This document shows, one piece after another, positions 1 through 8,628 of a stretch of DNA of 13,783 nucleotides; the first letter of the stretch is position 1; each line of letters begins with the position of its first letter. The notes beneath the pieces were generated by a model. That model saw nothing but the letters and a program-made list of their open reading frames with translations. It had not been told where the DNA came from and did not search any database. The translations under genes were made by a program, and so were the position numbers. The DNA is from Nitrospirota bacterium (lineage in GTDB: Bacteria; Nitrospirota_A; Leptospirillia; Leptospirillales; Leptospirillaceae): NCBI GenBank assembly GCA_023480765.1, contig JAMCWZ010000070.1, forward strand, positions 1 to 13,783, read 5' to 3'.

Positions 1-20
1 ATTGTCGTGGACTCGGTGGC
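1..20 (+). repeat. 20-base exact direct copy of recA 615-634 at the left edge
   Basis: Bases 1-20 are identical to 615-634, the part of recA encoding the Walker B region (IVVDSVA). Identity stops abruptly at base 21 (t against g at 635). A 20-base match at the very edge is far beyond chance. It is best explained as a chimeric or misjoined contig end. Confidence 0.85.
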
Positions 21-71
21 TGTTTGGCTGGTGTCCTGACACTGGTCCTCTACCGCATCATGCCTGTCTAG
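3..71 (+). CDS. C-terminal tail of an upstream membrane protein, possibly phosphatidylglycerophosphatase A (partial)
   Basis: An open frame enters from the left edge and stops at TAG 69-71. It reads glycine-rich and then hydrophobic, ending CLAGVLTLVLYRIMPV. This resembles the last membrane helix of PgpA, where an AG pair precedes a hydrophobic segment, and pgpA is often found a little upstream of recA. The first 20 bases are an exact copy of an internal recA segment, so only about 16 residues (from base 21) are likely to be authentic. In frame 1 the copied bases read IVVDSVA, as in RecA. That part is therefore probably a chimera and not this gene. With so few residues the family call is a guess. 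That this is the end of some membrane protein is more secure than the name. Confidence 0.3.
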   Translation, partial: CRGLGGCLAGVLTLVLYRIMPV

Positions 72-72
72 G

Positions 73-91
73 CTTGTCCTTTTTGGACAAG
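73..91. promoter_or_regulatory. Perfect inverted repeat upstream of recA (candidate operator)
   Basis: CTTGTCC (73-79) and GGACAAG (85-91) form a perfect 7-base dyad around TTTTT. It starts two bases after the TAG of the upstream frame and ends about 90 bases before the recA start. No T-run follows it on either strand, so it does not look like an intrinsic terminator. Its place before recA makes a repressor site, for example an SOS (LexA-type) operator, a reasonable guess. The sequence does not match the LexA boxes I know from other phyla. Confidence 0.4.
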
Positions 92-170
92 ACAAAACGA
101 GGCATCACAGAAATTGGCGCTCGATTTTTGGCAGAAGCAACAAGCTGGATTGCAGGATTTCTTGATTTTT

Positions 171-177
171 AAGGAGG
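171..177 (+). promoter_or_regulatory. Ribosome binding site that fixes the recA start
   Basis: AAGGAGG, a near-perfect Shine-Dalgarno sequence, lies five bases before TTG 183. It argues against the longer reading from TTG 114, whose extra 23 residues do not resemble RecA. Confidence 0.75.
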
Positions 178-182
178 GAGTG

Positions 183-1265
183 TTGGCAGAAGAAAGAGAT
201 CAGGCTCGTCAGAAATCACTTGATCTGGCTGTGTCACAGATTGAAAAGCAGTTTGGCAAAGGTTCGATCATGCGTCTGGGAAAGGATCAGGTGCCACAGA
301 ACGTACCGGTTATTCCTTCCGGCTCTCTGGCTCTGGATATTGCCTTGGGCATTGGCGGCTATCCCCGGGGAAGAGTTGTTGAACTCTATGGTCCGGAATC
401 CTCCGGAAAAACGACCCTGGCCCTCCATGCGATCAGCGAAGTCCATAAGGCCGGTGGTGTGGCAGCTTTTATTGACGCGGAACATGCCCTTGATGTGACC
501 TACGCAAAACGTCTTGGTGTACGGACTGAAGATCTTCTGATTGCCCAGCCGGATACAGGGGAGCAAGCTCTTGAGATCACGGAAACTCTTGTCCGCTCCG
601 GGAGTATTGATCTGATTGTCGTGGACTCGGTGGCGGCTCTTGTTCCCCGTGCCGAACTTGAAGGGGAAATGGGGGATGCTCATGTAGGTTTGCAGGCCAG
701 GTTGATGAGCCAGGCGCTTCGGAAACTGACCTCTGCCATTTCCAAATCGAACACGACTGTGCTTTTTATCAATCAGATCCGTATGAAGATCGGGGTCATG
801 TTTGGCAATCCGGAAACAACGACGGGTGGAAATGCTCTCAAGTTCTACGCGTCTGTCCGGATGGACATCCGCCGTATCGAATCCATCAAGGAAGGCGATC
901 AGGTTCTGGGGAACAGGATCCGGGTCAAGGTCGTCAAAAACAAGATGGCTCCACCGTTCCGTCAGGCGGAGTTTGACATCTCTTTCAACGAAGGGATTTC
1001 GACGGTCGGGGAACTGATCGATCTAGGCGTCGATCACGGAATTCTGGAAAAATCCGGTGCCTGGTATTCGATAGGGAACGAACGACTTGGACAGGGTAAG
1101 GAAGCGGTCAAGCTCTATCTCAAGACGCATCCGGAAGCTTTCAAAAAGATTGAGCAGGAAATCCGGTCCAAGATCCGTCCTGCATCTTTGCCACCCGAAC
1201 CCGCCGCCTCTGCTCCCCCTTCTTCCCGGAAAGGGAAGGAAGCGACAGCTTCGTCCGGGGAATAA
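183..1265 (+). CDS. recA: Recombinase RecA
   Basis: RecA is the ATP-dependent strand-exchange protein of homologous recombination and the co-protease that triggers LexA cleavage. From TTG 183 it has 360 residues, close to the usual length of about 350. Walker A GPESSGKT lies at residues 70-77. The Walker B stretch [22 protein letters not shown] follows. Further on are the conserved [19 protein letters not shown] and [12 protein letters not shown] segments (loops L1/L2 and the nucleotide-sensing region) and an acidic, Ser/Pro-rich tail. The frame is open back to 114, but a strong AAGGAGG at 171-177 sits five bases before TTG 183, giving the typical N-terminus MAEERDQ. GTG 180 is only two bases from that site, so 183 is preferred. 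No recX follows, and the next gene is alaS after 76 bases. Confidence 0.96.
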   Translation: MAEERDQARQKSLDLAVSQIEKQFGKGSIMRLGKDQVPQNVPVIPSGSLALDIALGIGGYPRGRVVELYGPESSGKTTLALHAISEVHKAGGVAAFIDAEHALDVTYAKRLGVRTEDLLIAQPDTGEQALEITETLVRSGSIDLIVVDSVAALVPRAELEGEMGDAHVGLQARLMSQALRKLTSAISKSNTTVLFINQIRMKIGVMFGNPETTTGGNALKFYASVRMDIRRIESIKEGDQVLGNRIRVKVVKNKMAPPFRQAEFDISFNEGISTVGELIDLGVDHGILEKSGAWYSIGNERLGQGKEAVKLYLKTHPEAFKKIEQEIRSKIRPASLPPEPAASAPPSSRKGKEATASSGE

Positions 1266-1341
1266 GCGTCGAGAGGGACGAAAAAGGGTCTATAAAAACT
1301 TTTTTATCCGCTTTAAGTTCAAAACACTGTCCGGAGATTGA

Positions 1342-4017
1342 ATGGATTCCTGGGAGTTGAGACAAAAATTCCTGCTGTACTTCAATGGCAGCGGTCATGA
1401 CGTTGTACCATCGGCATCCCTGATTCCTGCTGGGGACCCCACTCTGCTCTTTACGAATGCAGGAATGGTTCCATTCAAGGATATTTTCCTCGGTGCCGAA
1501 AAAACGACACGAAAAAGGGCGGTCTCCATCCAGAAGTGCGTCCGGGCCGGAGGGAAGCACAACGATCTGGACCGGGTAGGATTTACCCGGCGTCATCACA
1601 CGTTTTTTGAAATGATGGGAAATTTTTCTTTTGGGGACTACTTTAAAAAGGAAGCGATTTCATTTGCCTGGACCTTTTTGACAAAAGAATTGGGAATGGA
1701 TCGCCGTCTTCTCTGGGTCACTGTCTACAGGGAAGACGATGAGGCGGAGAGACTCTGGCGGGAGGTAACGGATGTCCTTCCGGACAGAATTGTCCGTCTG
1801 GGAGAAAAAGACAATTTTTGGCAGATGGGAGACACGGGACCCTGTGGTCCATGCTCGGAAATTCTTGTCGACCAGGGTGAGAGATTCTCCTGCGGATCTC
1901 CGGATTGCAAGGTCGGGTGTGACTGTGACCGGTTTCTTGAAATCTGGAATTTGGTGTTTATGCAATACGACAGGAATGCGGAAGGGGTCTTAAGCCCATT
2001 ACCGCGCCCCTCGATCGATACCGGAATGGGGCTTGAACGTCTGAGCGCGGTTGTCCAGAAAAAAGACAGCAATTACGAGACGGATTTATTCATGCCGCTC
2101 ATTCGAACGATCGAGACCTATTCCCGAGTTCATTACGGTGCAGGGGAAGGAAGTCTTGATCATGCATACCGGGTGATTGCGGATCATCTCCGGTCTTCGG
2201 TCTTTTTGCTCCATGAAGGAATTGCTCCTTCCAATGAAGGAAGAGGACATGTTCTGCGAAGAATCATCCGGCGCGCCCTTCTGTTCGGACGGGAACTGGG
2301 TCTGCCACACCCGATCCTTCCTTCACTGGCAGAAAGTGTTGCGGAGATGATGGCGAAACCATACCCGGAGCTTAGAACATCCCTATCAAGGATCCAGGAT
2401 GTTTTGCGACTTGAGGAAGGCCGCTTTCACCAGACGCTGGAGTCCGGTCTGCCCCTTGTCCAGGAGATGCTTCGCACACTCGAGAAAAAACAGGAGAAAG
2501 TCTTTCCCGGAGAAATGCTTTTCCTTTTGCATGACACGCATGGATTTCCGCTCGATATCGTCGAAGACGCGGCAAAAATGCAGGGAATTCTCCTTGACTA
2601 CAAGGGGTTTGAGGAAAAAATGGAGGAGCAGCGCGAACGCGGCCGCTCTTCCTGGACGGGTAAAAAAGAAGATTTTCCCCTACCCTCTGACAAGCTAAAG
2701 AAAAGTGTGGAATTCCAGGGATATGAAAAGACATCCATGCAAGGAACGGTCCTCTTCCTCCTGAACGGAAAAGAGGAGGTCAAGGAAGTCCATGCAGGAG
2801 AGAGCGTTCTGGTTGTCCTCTACAAGACCGTGTTCTATCCTGAAGGCGGAGGTCAGGTTGGCGATGTGGGCGATCTCATTGGTCCGTTCGGCTATATTCG
2901 TGTCCGTGGAGCAAAAAAACCTTATCCTGGATGGATTGTGCTTTCCGGAGAGGTTGTTTCGGGAAAGGTTTCGGTTGGAGAAACGATCGACCAGCATGTG
3001 GACGAGGAGGCACGACAGGGTTCGGAACGCCACCATACGGCAACACATCTGCTCCATGCCGCACTGAGAACAGTTTTGGGGGAACAGGTCCGTCAGGCAG
3101 GCTCCCTTGTTGCACCTGAAAGATTGCGTTTCGACTTCACCTGTCCCCAGCCGGTTTCACCTGAAAATCTTCTGGCGGTGGAAGCTCTTGTGAATGGATG
3201 GATATTTCGGAATTCGCCTGTCGATGCCAGTGAAATGGAGAAGAGCAAAGCGCTCGATATGGGTGCTCTCGCTTTCTTTGATGAAAAGTATGGTGATCGG
3301 GTCCGGGTTGTTCAGGTTCCAGGTACCTCGGTCGAGTTATGCGGCGGTACGCACGTCCGTTCCACCGGACAGATCGGTTCGCTCCTCATCCTTCAGGAAA
3401 CAGGTGTGGCGGCAGGAATCCGTCGCATTGAAGCGGTCGCCGGTCCGCTGGCATATCAGAAAGCTGTCACCTGGAGACAGGAGCTGAAAGACCTTCGGGA
3501 GCTTCTGGAAGCCGGAACCTCTTCCCTGGAAGAGAAAACAAGAACAATCCTTCGGGAAAATGCAGCCTGTCAGAAAGAAATCCAGTCCTTAAAGTCCCGA
3601 CTGTTTTCCCTGGAGGAAAAGCATTCCCGGAAGGAGACTCTGGAGGTTGAAGGTCATCAGCTGGCGGTGCTCCATGTTTCACTGGACGATCCGCGGGAAC
3701 TTCGTGTCCGGATGGATGCCATCAAGTCTAAAATCCCTTCCGGGGCCATTCTTCTGATCGGTGAGACGACCGACAAGCTGGCGTTCCTCGGATGGACTTC
3801 ATCTGATCTGGGAGAAGCCTTTCCCATTTCCCAATGGGTGAAAACCCTTGCGGCGGAAGTGGGAGGAAAAGGCGGGGGAAAGCCATCCTGGGCTGAAGGG
3901 GGTGGTCCAAAACCCGACGATGTCGGGGGTTTTCTGCAATCGGCAAAATCGCGAATGGAGGAGGCGTTCCGGTCCCGCTTTCATGTGACGGGACCCCTTT
4001 CTGGGAGAAATGGATGA
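1342..4017 (+). CDS. alaS: Alanine--tRNA ligase
   Basis: AlaRS charges tRNA-Ala in the cytoplasm and hydrolyses mischarged Ser/Gly-tRNA-Ala. The 891-residue protein is full length for the family (about 875). Class II catalytic signatures are present: RRHHTFFEMMGNFSFGDYF at residues 83-101 and DTGMGLERL further on. The editing domain keeps its zinc-binding residues, HTATH (His565, His569) and CGGTH (Cys667, His671). A coiled coil (about 720-765) leads into the C-Ala domain, which carries the glycine-rich motif GGKGGGKPSWAEGGG. ATG 1342 follows GGAG (1333-1336) by five bases. The stop codon overlaps the next start (ATGA), indicating translational coupling. The recA-(recX)-alaS order is common in bacteria; here recX is absent. 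Confidence 0.97.
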   Translation: MDSWELRQKFLLYFNGSGHDVVPSASLIPAGDPTLLFTNAGMVPFKDIFLGAEKTTRKRAVSIQKCVRAGGKHNDLDRVGFTRRHHTFFEMMGNFSFGDYFKKEAISFAWTFLTKELGMDRRLLWVTVYREDDEAERLWREVTDVLPDRIVRLGEKDNFWQMGDTGPCGPCSEILVDQGERFSCGSPDCKVGCDCDRFLEIWNLVFMQYDRNAEGVLSPLPRPSIDTGMGLERLSAVVQKKDSNYETDLFMPLIRTIETYSRVHYGAGEGSLDHAYRVIADHLRSSVFLLHEGIAPSNEGRGHVLRRIIRRALLFGRELGLPHPILPSLAESVAEMMAKPYPELRTSLSRIQDVLRLEEGRFHQTLESGLPLVQEMLRTLEKKQEKVFPGEMLFLLHDTHGFPLDIVEDAAKMQGILLDYKGFEEKMEEQRERGRSSWTGKKEDFPLPSDKLKKSVEFQGYEKTSMQGTVLFLLNGKEEVKEVHAGESVLVVLYKTVFYPEGGGQVGDVGDLIGPFGYIRVRGAKKPYPGWIVLSGEVVSGKVSVGETIDQHVDEEARQGSERHHTATHLLHAALRTVLGEQVRQAGSLVAPERLRFDFTCPQPVSPENLLAVEALVNGWIFRNSPVDASEMEKSKALDMGALAFFDEKYGDRVRVVQVPGTSVELCGGTHVRSTGQIGSLLILQETGVAAGIRRIEAVAGPLAYQKAVTWRQELKDLRELLEAGTSSLEEKTRTILRENAACQKEIQSLKSRLFSLEEKHSRKETLEVEGHQLAVLHVSLDDPRELRVRMDAIKSKIPSGAILLIGETTDKLAFLGWTSSDLGEAFPISQWVKTLAAEVGGKGGGKPSWAEGGGPKPDDVGGFLQSAKSRMEEAFRSRFHVTGPLSGRNG

Positions 4018-4298
4018 AACAGTTGATCGGCAATGTCCTGAACGGGACAATCGGTTTTCTGGAGACGATACGGGACCAGTCGAAGGAATTGATCGAAAAA
4101 GGGGAGAAAAACAACGGACCTTTTGCCAAGATCGTCCACAAAGCTTTCTCGGGAGAAGGTGCATCAGGACAGCAGAAGACGTCCCCCTGGATCGAAAAAA
4201 CTCTTCATGCCATGAACATTGCAACAAAAGACGATCTGGAGTCCTTGCGCCGGGAATGGGAACGCAAAAACTCCGCGGGTGTAGACGGAAAGCCCTGA
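4014..4298 (+). CDS. Small phasin-like coiled-coil protein
   Basis: This 94-residue, charged, apparently soluble protein overlaps the alaS stop by four bases (ATGA). The N-terminal third is a mildly amphipathic helix (IGNVLNGTIGFLETIRDQSKE). The C-terminus contains ATKDDLESLRREWERK. This last pattern, an ATK-D/E-D-L-E-x-L segment leading into a short coiled coil, is typical of small phasin-superfamily proteins (polyhydroxyalkanoate granule-associated or regulator-like). No PHA genes are visible here, so a granule role is not supported by context. The overlap with alaS and the 16-base gap to ruvX show that it is a real operon member. The exact function is unknown. Confidence 0.75.
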   Translation: MKQLIGNVLNGTIGFLETIRDQSKELIEKGEKNNGPFAKIVHKAFSGEGASGQQKTSPWIEKTLHAMNIATKDDLESLRREWERKNSAGVDGKP

Positions 4299-4314
4299 TC
4301 AACGGAACGCTCAG

Positions 4315-4830
4315 GTGACAGGAGAACCGAAAGGAGACAGTTACCCGCTGGTCTGGAAAGCTCCTCTTCTCGGGATCGACTGGGGGGAAGCCCGTGTCGG
4401 TCTGGCCATGTCGGACAATTCTTTACGATTCTCCGAGCCACTGGGTGTGATCGAAAATCGATGCTCTTTTCTCCCCCCTTTCCGGATCCCTTCAAAATCG
4501 GGAGGCACACTGAAGCGGATTTGTACCGAGAAGAAGATTCAGGGAATTGTTTTTGGAGTTCCCTGGTATCACCTGAGTGGAGACCCCAATCCAAAATCAG
4601 AGGTCTTTGTCGAGTATGCCCGTTTGATCCGGAGCTTGACGGGGTGTCCTGTCTTTTTGTGGGATGAAGGATTGACAAGTGATGTCCTGAAATCAGAAAG
4701 AATGTCCGGAAAGAGAAAATATTCTCGCAGTCCGAAAAGATCCAGAGACCCGATTGATCACTATTCAGCGACACTGATTCTCCAGAGTTTTCTCGATGAA
4801 TGCATAAACGGCCGGGAGGACCGGATCTGA
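4315..4830 (+). CDS. ruvX: RuvX/YqgF family RNase H-fold putative nuclease
   Basis: RuvX (YqgF) is an RNase H-fold protein implicated in processing the 5' end of pre-16S rRNA and possibly Holliday junctions. The 171-residue protein shows the first acidic motif GIDWGEARVGLAMSD (residues 20-34, Asp22), the middle GIVFGVP block with the usual glycine and polar residues, WDEGLTS (116-122) with Asp117/Glu118, and the last acidic motif as IDHYSATLILQ (Asp148). The usual DERLT/S motif has Gly in place of Arg at 119. There is also a short insertion around 48-63. GTG 4315 is the only plausible start before the first motif, but its ribosome binding site is weak; AAAGGAG at 4329-4335 has no good start after it. 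The ruvX-mltG order is a widespread pairing and supports the call. Confidence 0.88.
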   Translation: MTGEPKGDSYPLVWKAPLLGIDWGEARVGLAMSDNSLRFSEPLGVIENRCSFLPPFRIPSKSGGTLKRICTEKKIQGIVFGVPWYHLSGDPNPKSEVFVEYARLIRSLTGCPVFLWDEGLTSDVLKSERMSGKRKYSRSPKRSRDPIDHYSATLILQSFLDECINGREDRI

Positions 4831-4861
4831 GAAGAAAAACGGGGAGGGGAACCGGAGCGTG

Positions 4862-5884
4862 ATGGGAAATCCGCTGGGGAAGCTCTGGCATATGGTCGGC
4901 CAGAGAAAATTGCTCCTGATCGCCTTCATGTTGGCGGGGCTTTTTTTTCTTGCCTGGAACGAGAGGGCCCTCCTGCACCGGCCCTCCTCTCCTTCCACCT
5001 CGATTGTCTTCCATGTGTTGCCCGGAACAACCTTTCGTTCGGTTGTCTTTGAACTTTCAAGAAAAGGAGTGACCGGCTATCCGGAAACACTTGTTTTCTG
5101 GGGGGATCTTCTCGGAATCGATACCAATATTCAGGCGGGTGTCTATGAAATTTCGCCGGAAATGTCTCCCCTCAAGATTCTGTTGGATTTGCACAACGGA
5201 CAGAAATATTTTTACCGGTTGACTGTTCCGGAAGGCTTTACAATGGAGCAGGTTGCAAGGCGGATGGCCCGTTTGGGAATCGGATCGGAAAAAGAAATCC
5301 TGTCATTGTCGTCTGATCCTGTCTTCTTAAAGGAAGAGAACATTCCCTCGACTTCGGTGGAAGGATTTTTGTTCCCGGACACGTACTTTCTTCCAAAAGC
5401 GGCTTCGGCAAAAGATGTTTTTCAGATGATGATCTCCCGTTTCCGCACGGTGTATCAATCTATCCAGAAAGAATCCCCTCATCCGCCGGAGCTCTCCGAA
5501 AAAGACCTGGTGACTTTGGCATCGATTGTTCAGAAGGAAACAGGGCATCCCAAGGACATGGCCATCGTGGCTTCCATCTTTATCAATCGTTTGCACCAGC
5601 ATATGAAGCTTCAAAGTGATCCGACAGTGATCTATGCACTTAAGGGAAGACGCAAACTCCATTCCCGGGATTTAAGGATTGATTCCCCTTACAATACATA
5701 CAGATATCATGGTCTCCCTCCCACGCCCATCGACAATCCCGGGAGAGAGGCCCTGAAAGCTGTTTTTAATCCCAAGCCTGTTTCTTATTTGTATTTTATT
5801 TCGGACAAGCATGGGAGCCAGATTTATTCCGATACGCTGGATGGTCAGGACAGGGCTATCCGGAAGGTGTTCAGGGAACCGTAA
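4862..5884 (+). CDS. mltG: Endolytic murein transglycosylase MltG
   Basis: MltG cleaves nascent glycan strands at the outer face of the inner membrane and is thought to end glycan polymerisation. From ATG 4862 it has 340 residues. A single N-terminal membrane segment (about 17-32, LLLIAFMLAGLFFLAW) is followed by a LysM-like region and then the YceG catalytic domain. The domain includes PEGFTMEQVA, VEGFLFPDTY, LASIVQKETG with the likely catalytic Glu226, FINRL...LQSDPTVIYAL, SPYNTYRYHGLPPTPIDNPG and SYLYFISDKHG. GTG 4859 directly precedes ATG 4862; GGAG at 4854-4857 and the purine-rich tract 4841-4850 serve either. It lies 31 bases after ruvX, the usual partner. Confidence 0.93.
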   Translation: MGNPLGKLWHMVGQRKLLLIAFMLAGLFFLAWNERALLHRPSSPSTSIVFHVLPGTTFRSVVFELSRKGVTGYPETLVFWGDLLGIDTNIQAGVYEISPEMSPLKILLDLHNGQKYFYRLTVPEGFTMEQVARRMARLGIGSEKEILSLSSDPVFLKEENIPSTSVEGFLFPDTYFLPKAASAKDVFQMMISRFRTVYQSIQKESPHPPELSEKDLVTLASIVQKETGHPKDMAIVASIFINRLHQHMKLQSDPTVIYALKGRRKLHSRDLRIDSPYNTYRYHGLPPTPIDNPGREALKAVFNPKPVSYLYFISDKHGSQIYSDTLDGQDRAIRKVFREP

Positions 5885-5913
5885 ATGACGAGAGGCAGGA
5901 TTTCAATGATCAG

Positions 5914-8628
5914 ATGGACAGGAAAGATATCGTGAACGAATCGCAGGATCTCGAACCGGAATTGAATGAACGGATTCCAAAAACCTATGATCCGGCTGCC
6001 ACGGAACGTAAATGGCTGACCCTGACCTCCAGAAAAAGCCGCGTCTCCCGACCGCAAGCCAAGCCCTTTTCAATGGTCATCCCCCCTCCGAACATTACGG
6101 GGCGGCTCCATATGGGGCATGCACTGAACATCACCCTGCAGGATGTCGTGGCCCGCTTCCGGAAGATGGAAGGACAGGATGTCTTGTGGATTCCAGGGAC
6201 GGATCATGCCGGCATTGCCACCCAGAATGTGGTCGAACGACAGCTCTCCAGGGAGGGAACGGCTCTTCGCTCTATGACACGCGAGGAGTTTGTGACCCGC
6301 GTCTGGGAGTGGAAAGACTCCATCAAGTCGGGAATTCTCGATCAGATTACCCGGCTGGGGGCCTCTTTGTCCTGGGAAAATGAGCGTTTTACGATGGATG
6401 CCGGATTTTCCCGCGCTGTGACAGAGGTCTTTATCCGGCTGTATCGGGAAGGATTCCTGTATCGCGGGGAGCGGATGATTCACTGGTGTCCAAGATGTCT
6501 GACCGCGCTGTCGGATGTGGAGGTGACCTACGTCGAAAAAAGCGGGACTCTTTATTATGTCCGTTATGGAGAATCGCCCGGCAGGGATCAGAGCCTCGTG
6601 GTGGCGACGACGCGACCGGAAACGATTTTTGCCGATCAGGCACTCGCCGTTCATCCCGAAGATGCTCGCTACCAGAAATGGATTGGTCGCAAAGTTTTTG
6701 TTCCCCTCATCCAGAGAGAAATTCCGGTCATTGCCGATTCTGCGGTTGATCCGGAGTTTGGAACGGGTGTCCTGAAAATTACGCCTTCTCACTCCATGGC
6801 GGATTGGGAAATCGCAAGCCGCCATGGCCTTTCCCCACTCGAGATCATTGACAGGGAAGGCCGCATGAACGAAAAATCCGGCCCCCTGAAGGGGCTGACC
6901 CGGGAAGTGGCCCGGGAAAAAATGGTTGAAGAATTGTCTGCCAGGGGATTTCTGGAAAAGGAAGAAACTTCTCCGTCTTCTCTGGGCGTTTGCTATCGCT
7001 GCCAGACAGTCATTGAGCCAGCCCTGTCCCTGCAATGGTTTGTTCGCATGAAAGAACTTGCGAAGCCGGCGATCGAAGCGGTCCGGGAAGGAGAAATCCG
7101 GTTTTTTCCGGACGGCTGGAAAAACACCTATTATGACTGGCTTGAAAATATCCGGGACTGGTGTGTTTCCCGCCAGATCTGGTGGGGACACCCGATTCCG
7201 GCCTGGCATTGTTTGGATTGTCAGGAGATGGTCGTTGATTCCCGGAAGCCGGAACGCTGTCCACGTTGCGGCTCGGAAAAACTCTCCGCGGATCCGGATG
7301 TCCTCGATACATGGTTTTCATCCTCACTCTGGCCATTTGTCACTCTGGGGTGGCCGGAAGACACTCCGGACCTGCGGAGATTCTATCCGACCACTCTGTT
7401 GGTAACGGGATTCGATATTCTCTTCTTTTGGGTGGCCCGTATGGTCATGATGGGATATCACTTTACCGGGAAGCCCCCTTTTCGGGATGTGTATATTCAT
7501 GCCCTCGTTCGTGACCAGTTCGGACAAAAAATGACCAAGAGCAAGGGGAATGTCGTCGATCCTCTTGAAATCATGGACCGTTACGGGACGGATGCATTTC
7601 GCATGACGCTTGTGCACATGGCGTCCCCCGGACGGGACATCCGCTTATCCACCGAACGGGTCGAAGGATTTCGCAACTTCGTTTCCAAGATCTGGAATGC
7701 GTTTCGTTATGTCGAGCGATTCGCTCCGGGAGAGACGCGAATCCCCGAAATCGACGAGCAAAGCCTACAGAGTCCGGCGAACAGATGGATTCTGGTGAGC
7801 CTCTCCCAGGCGGTTGCAGACATGCGTCGCTATTTCGGACTGTATCGTTTTGACGAAGCCGCAAACACTCTGTATCACTTTACCTGGCATCTCTACTGCG
7901 ACTGGTTTATCGAAGCGTCCAAATCCGTTCTGGATCGTCCGGAGAATGATCCGGAGAAAATTGAGACTGTCCGCATTCTTCGTTTCACGGGATCCGTTCT
8001 ACTCCGGATGGCTCACCCTGTGATGCCTTTCGTGACGGGAGAACTTTGGGAGATCCTGTACGCGGACGAGTTGCCCCTTGAAGAGCAGACCTTTCCGGAT
8101 CTTTCTCCCTCCCTCTCCAAGTCTTCGAGTGATGTCCGGGAATTTGAATCCATGATGGCCCTTGTCGGAGATGTCCGGCAAATGCGAAGCCAGCTGAAAT
8201 TGAGCCCGACACTCGAAATTCGGGGAGAGCTTGTGGTCGGGCAAGGAGCGGGGGAGCGTTATGGACGGCATCTTGCATTTCTCTCCCGCATGGCCCGGGT
8301 TTCGCTTTCCCCGCTTCGGGAAGGAGAGCCTGAAGCGGTTTCCGGAATCCGGATTCCGTTCACGGACGGAGCCCTCATTTTGAATCTCGATGGCGTCGTC
8401 AATCTGGCAGACGAAGAAAAGCGTCTGACCAGGGAGCTTGAAAAGCTGAACCAGAAGAAAGCGAGCGTGTTGGCCAGGCTCAAGAGTCGCGAGTTCCGGG
8501 AAAAAGCCCCTCCGGACGTGATTGAAAAAGACGAGCGTCTTCTGGAGGAAACCGGAGAGGAAGTGCAGGGTCTGGAATCGGCCTTGGCCCAGGTGCGCCG
8601 GATGATGACAGAAAGGGGCGGGCAGTGA
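5914..8628 (+). CDS. valS: Valine--tRNA ligase
   Basis: ValRS charges tRNA-Val and edits Thr-tRNA-Val. The 904-residue class I synthetase starts with a short tail before IPKTYDPAATERKW. The HIGH motif is HMGH (66-69) within PPPNITGRLHMGHA, and the KMSKS motif is KMTKS (539-543). Between them is the CP1 editing domain (TTRPETIFADQALAVHP, GTGVLKITPSHSMADWEIA). Cysteine pairs (CPRC, CYRC, CLDC with CPRC) suggest zinc-binding knuckles. The anticodon-binding domain and a C-terminal coiled-coil arm (about 825-900) complete it. ATG 5914 has a weak ribosome binding site. GTG 5932 with AGGAAAG just before it is an alternative that removes only six residues. The stop overlaps the nadC start (GTGA). Confidence 0.97.
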   Translation: MDRKDIVNESQDLEPELNERIPKTYDPAATERKWLTLTSRKSRVSRPQAKPFSMVIPPPNITGRLHMGHALNITLQDVVARFRKMEGQDVLWIPGTDHAGIATQNVVERQLSREGTALRSMTREEFVTRVWEWKDSIKSGILDQITRLGASLSWENERFTMDAGFSRAVTEVFIRLYREGFLYRGERMIHWCPRCLTALSDVEVTYVEKSGTLYYVRYGESPGRDQSLVVATTRPETIFADQALAVHPEDARYQKWIGRKVFVPLIQREIPVIADSAVDPEFGTGVLKITPSHSMADWEIASRHGLSPLEIIDREGRMNEKSGPLKGLTREVAREKMVEELSARGFLEKEETSPSSLGVCYRCQTVIEPALSLQWFVRMKELAKPAIEAVREGEIRFFPDGWKNTYYDWLENIRDWCVSRQIWWGHPIPAWHCLDCQEMVVDSRKPERCPRCGSEKLSADPDVLDTWFSSSLWPFVTLGWPEDTPDLRRFYPTTLLVTGFDILFFWVARMVMMGYHFTGKPPFRDVYIHALVRDQFGQKMTKSKGNVVDPLEIMDRYGTDAFRMTLVHMASPGRDIRLSTERVEGFRNFVSKIWNAFRYVERFAPGETRIPEIDEQSLQSPANRWILVSLSQAVADMRRYFGLYRFDEAANTLYHFTWHLYCDWFIEASKSVLDRPENDPEKIETVRILRFTGSVLLRMAHPVMPFVTGELWEILYADELPLEEQTFPDLSPSLSKSSSDVREFESMMALVGDVRQMRSQLKLSPTLEIRGELVVGQGAGERYGRHLAFLSRMARVSLSPLREGEPEAVSGIRIPFTDGALILNLDGVVNLADEEKRLTRELEKLNQKKASVLARLKSREFREKAPPDVIEKDERLLEETGEEVQGLESALAQVRRMMTERGGQ

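Noticed and set aside
114..182. Longer recA start at TTG 114
   Set aside because: The extra 23 residues are not RecA-like, and a strong AAGGAGG at 171-177 lies inside them, correctly spaced for TTG 183.
1291..1307. AT-rich near-palindrome TATAAAAACTTTTTTAT between recA and alaS, as terminator or promoter
   Set aside because: The loop would be only two bases, and no suitable -35 box or GC-rich stem is present.
6070..7209. 379-codon open frame on the - strand
   Set aside because: It is fully antisense to the well-supported valS gene, has no family motif and has an unnatural composition.
8343..8358. 16-base palindrome in valS as a protein-binding site
   Set aside because: It is made of two copies of the over-represented TCCGGA in the middle of a coding region. 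It is covered by the word-excess finding.
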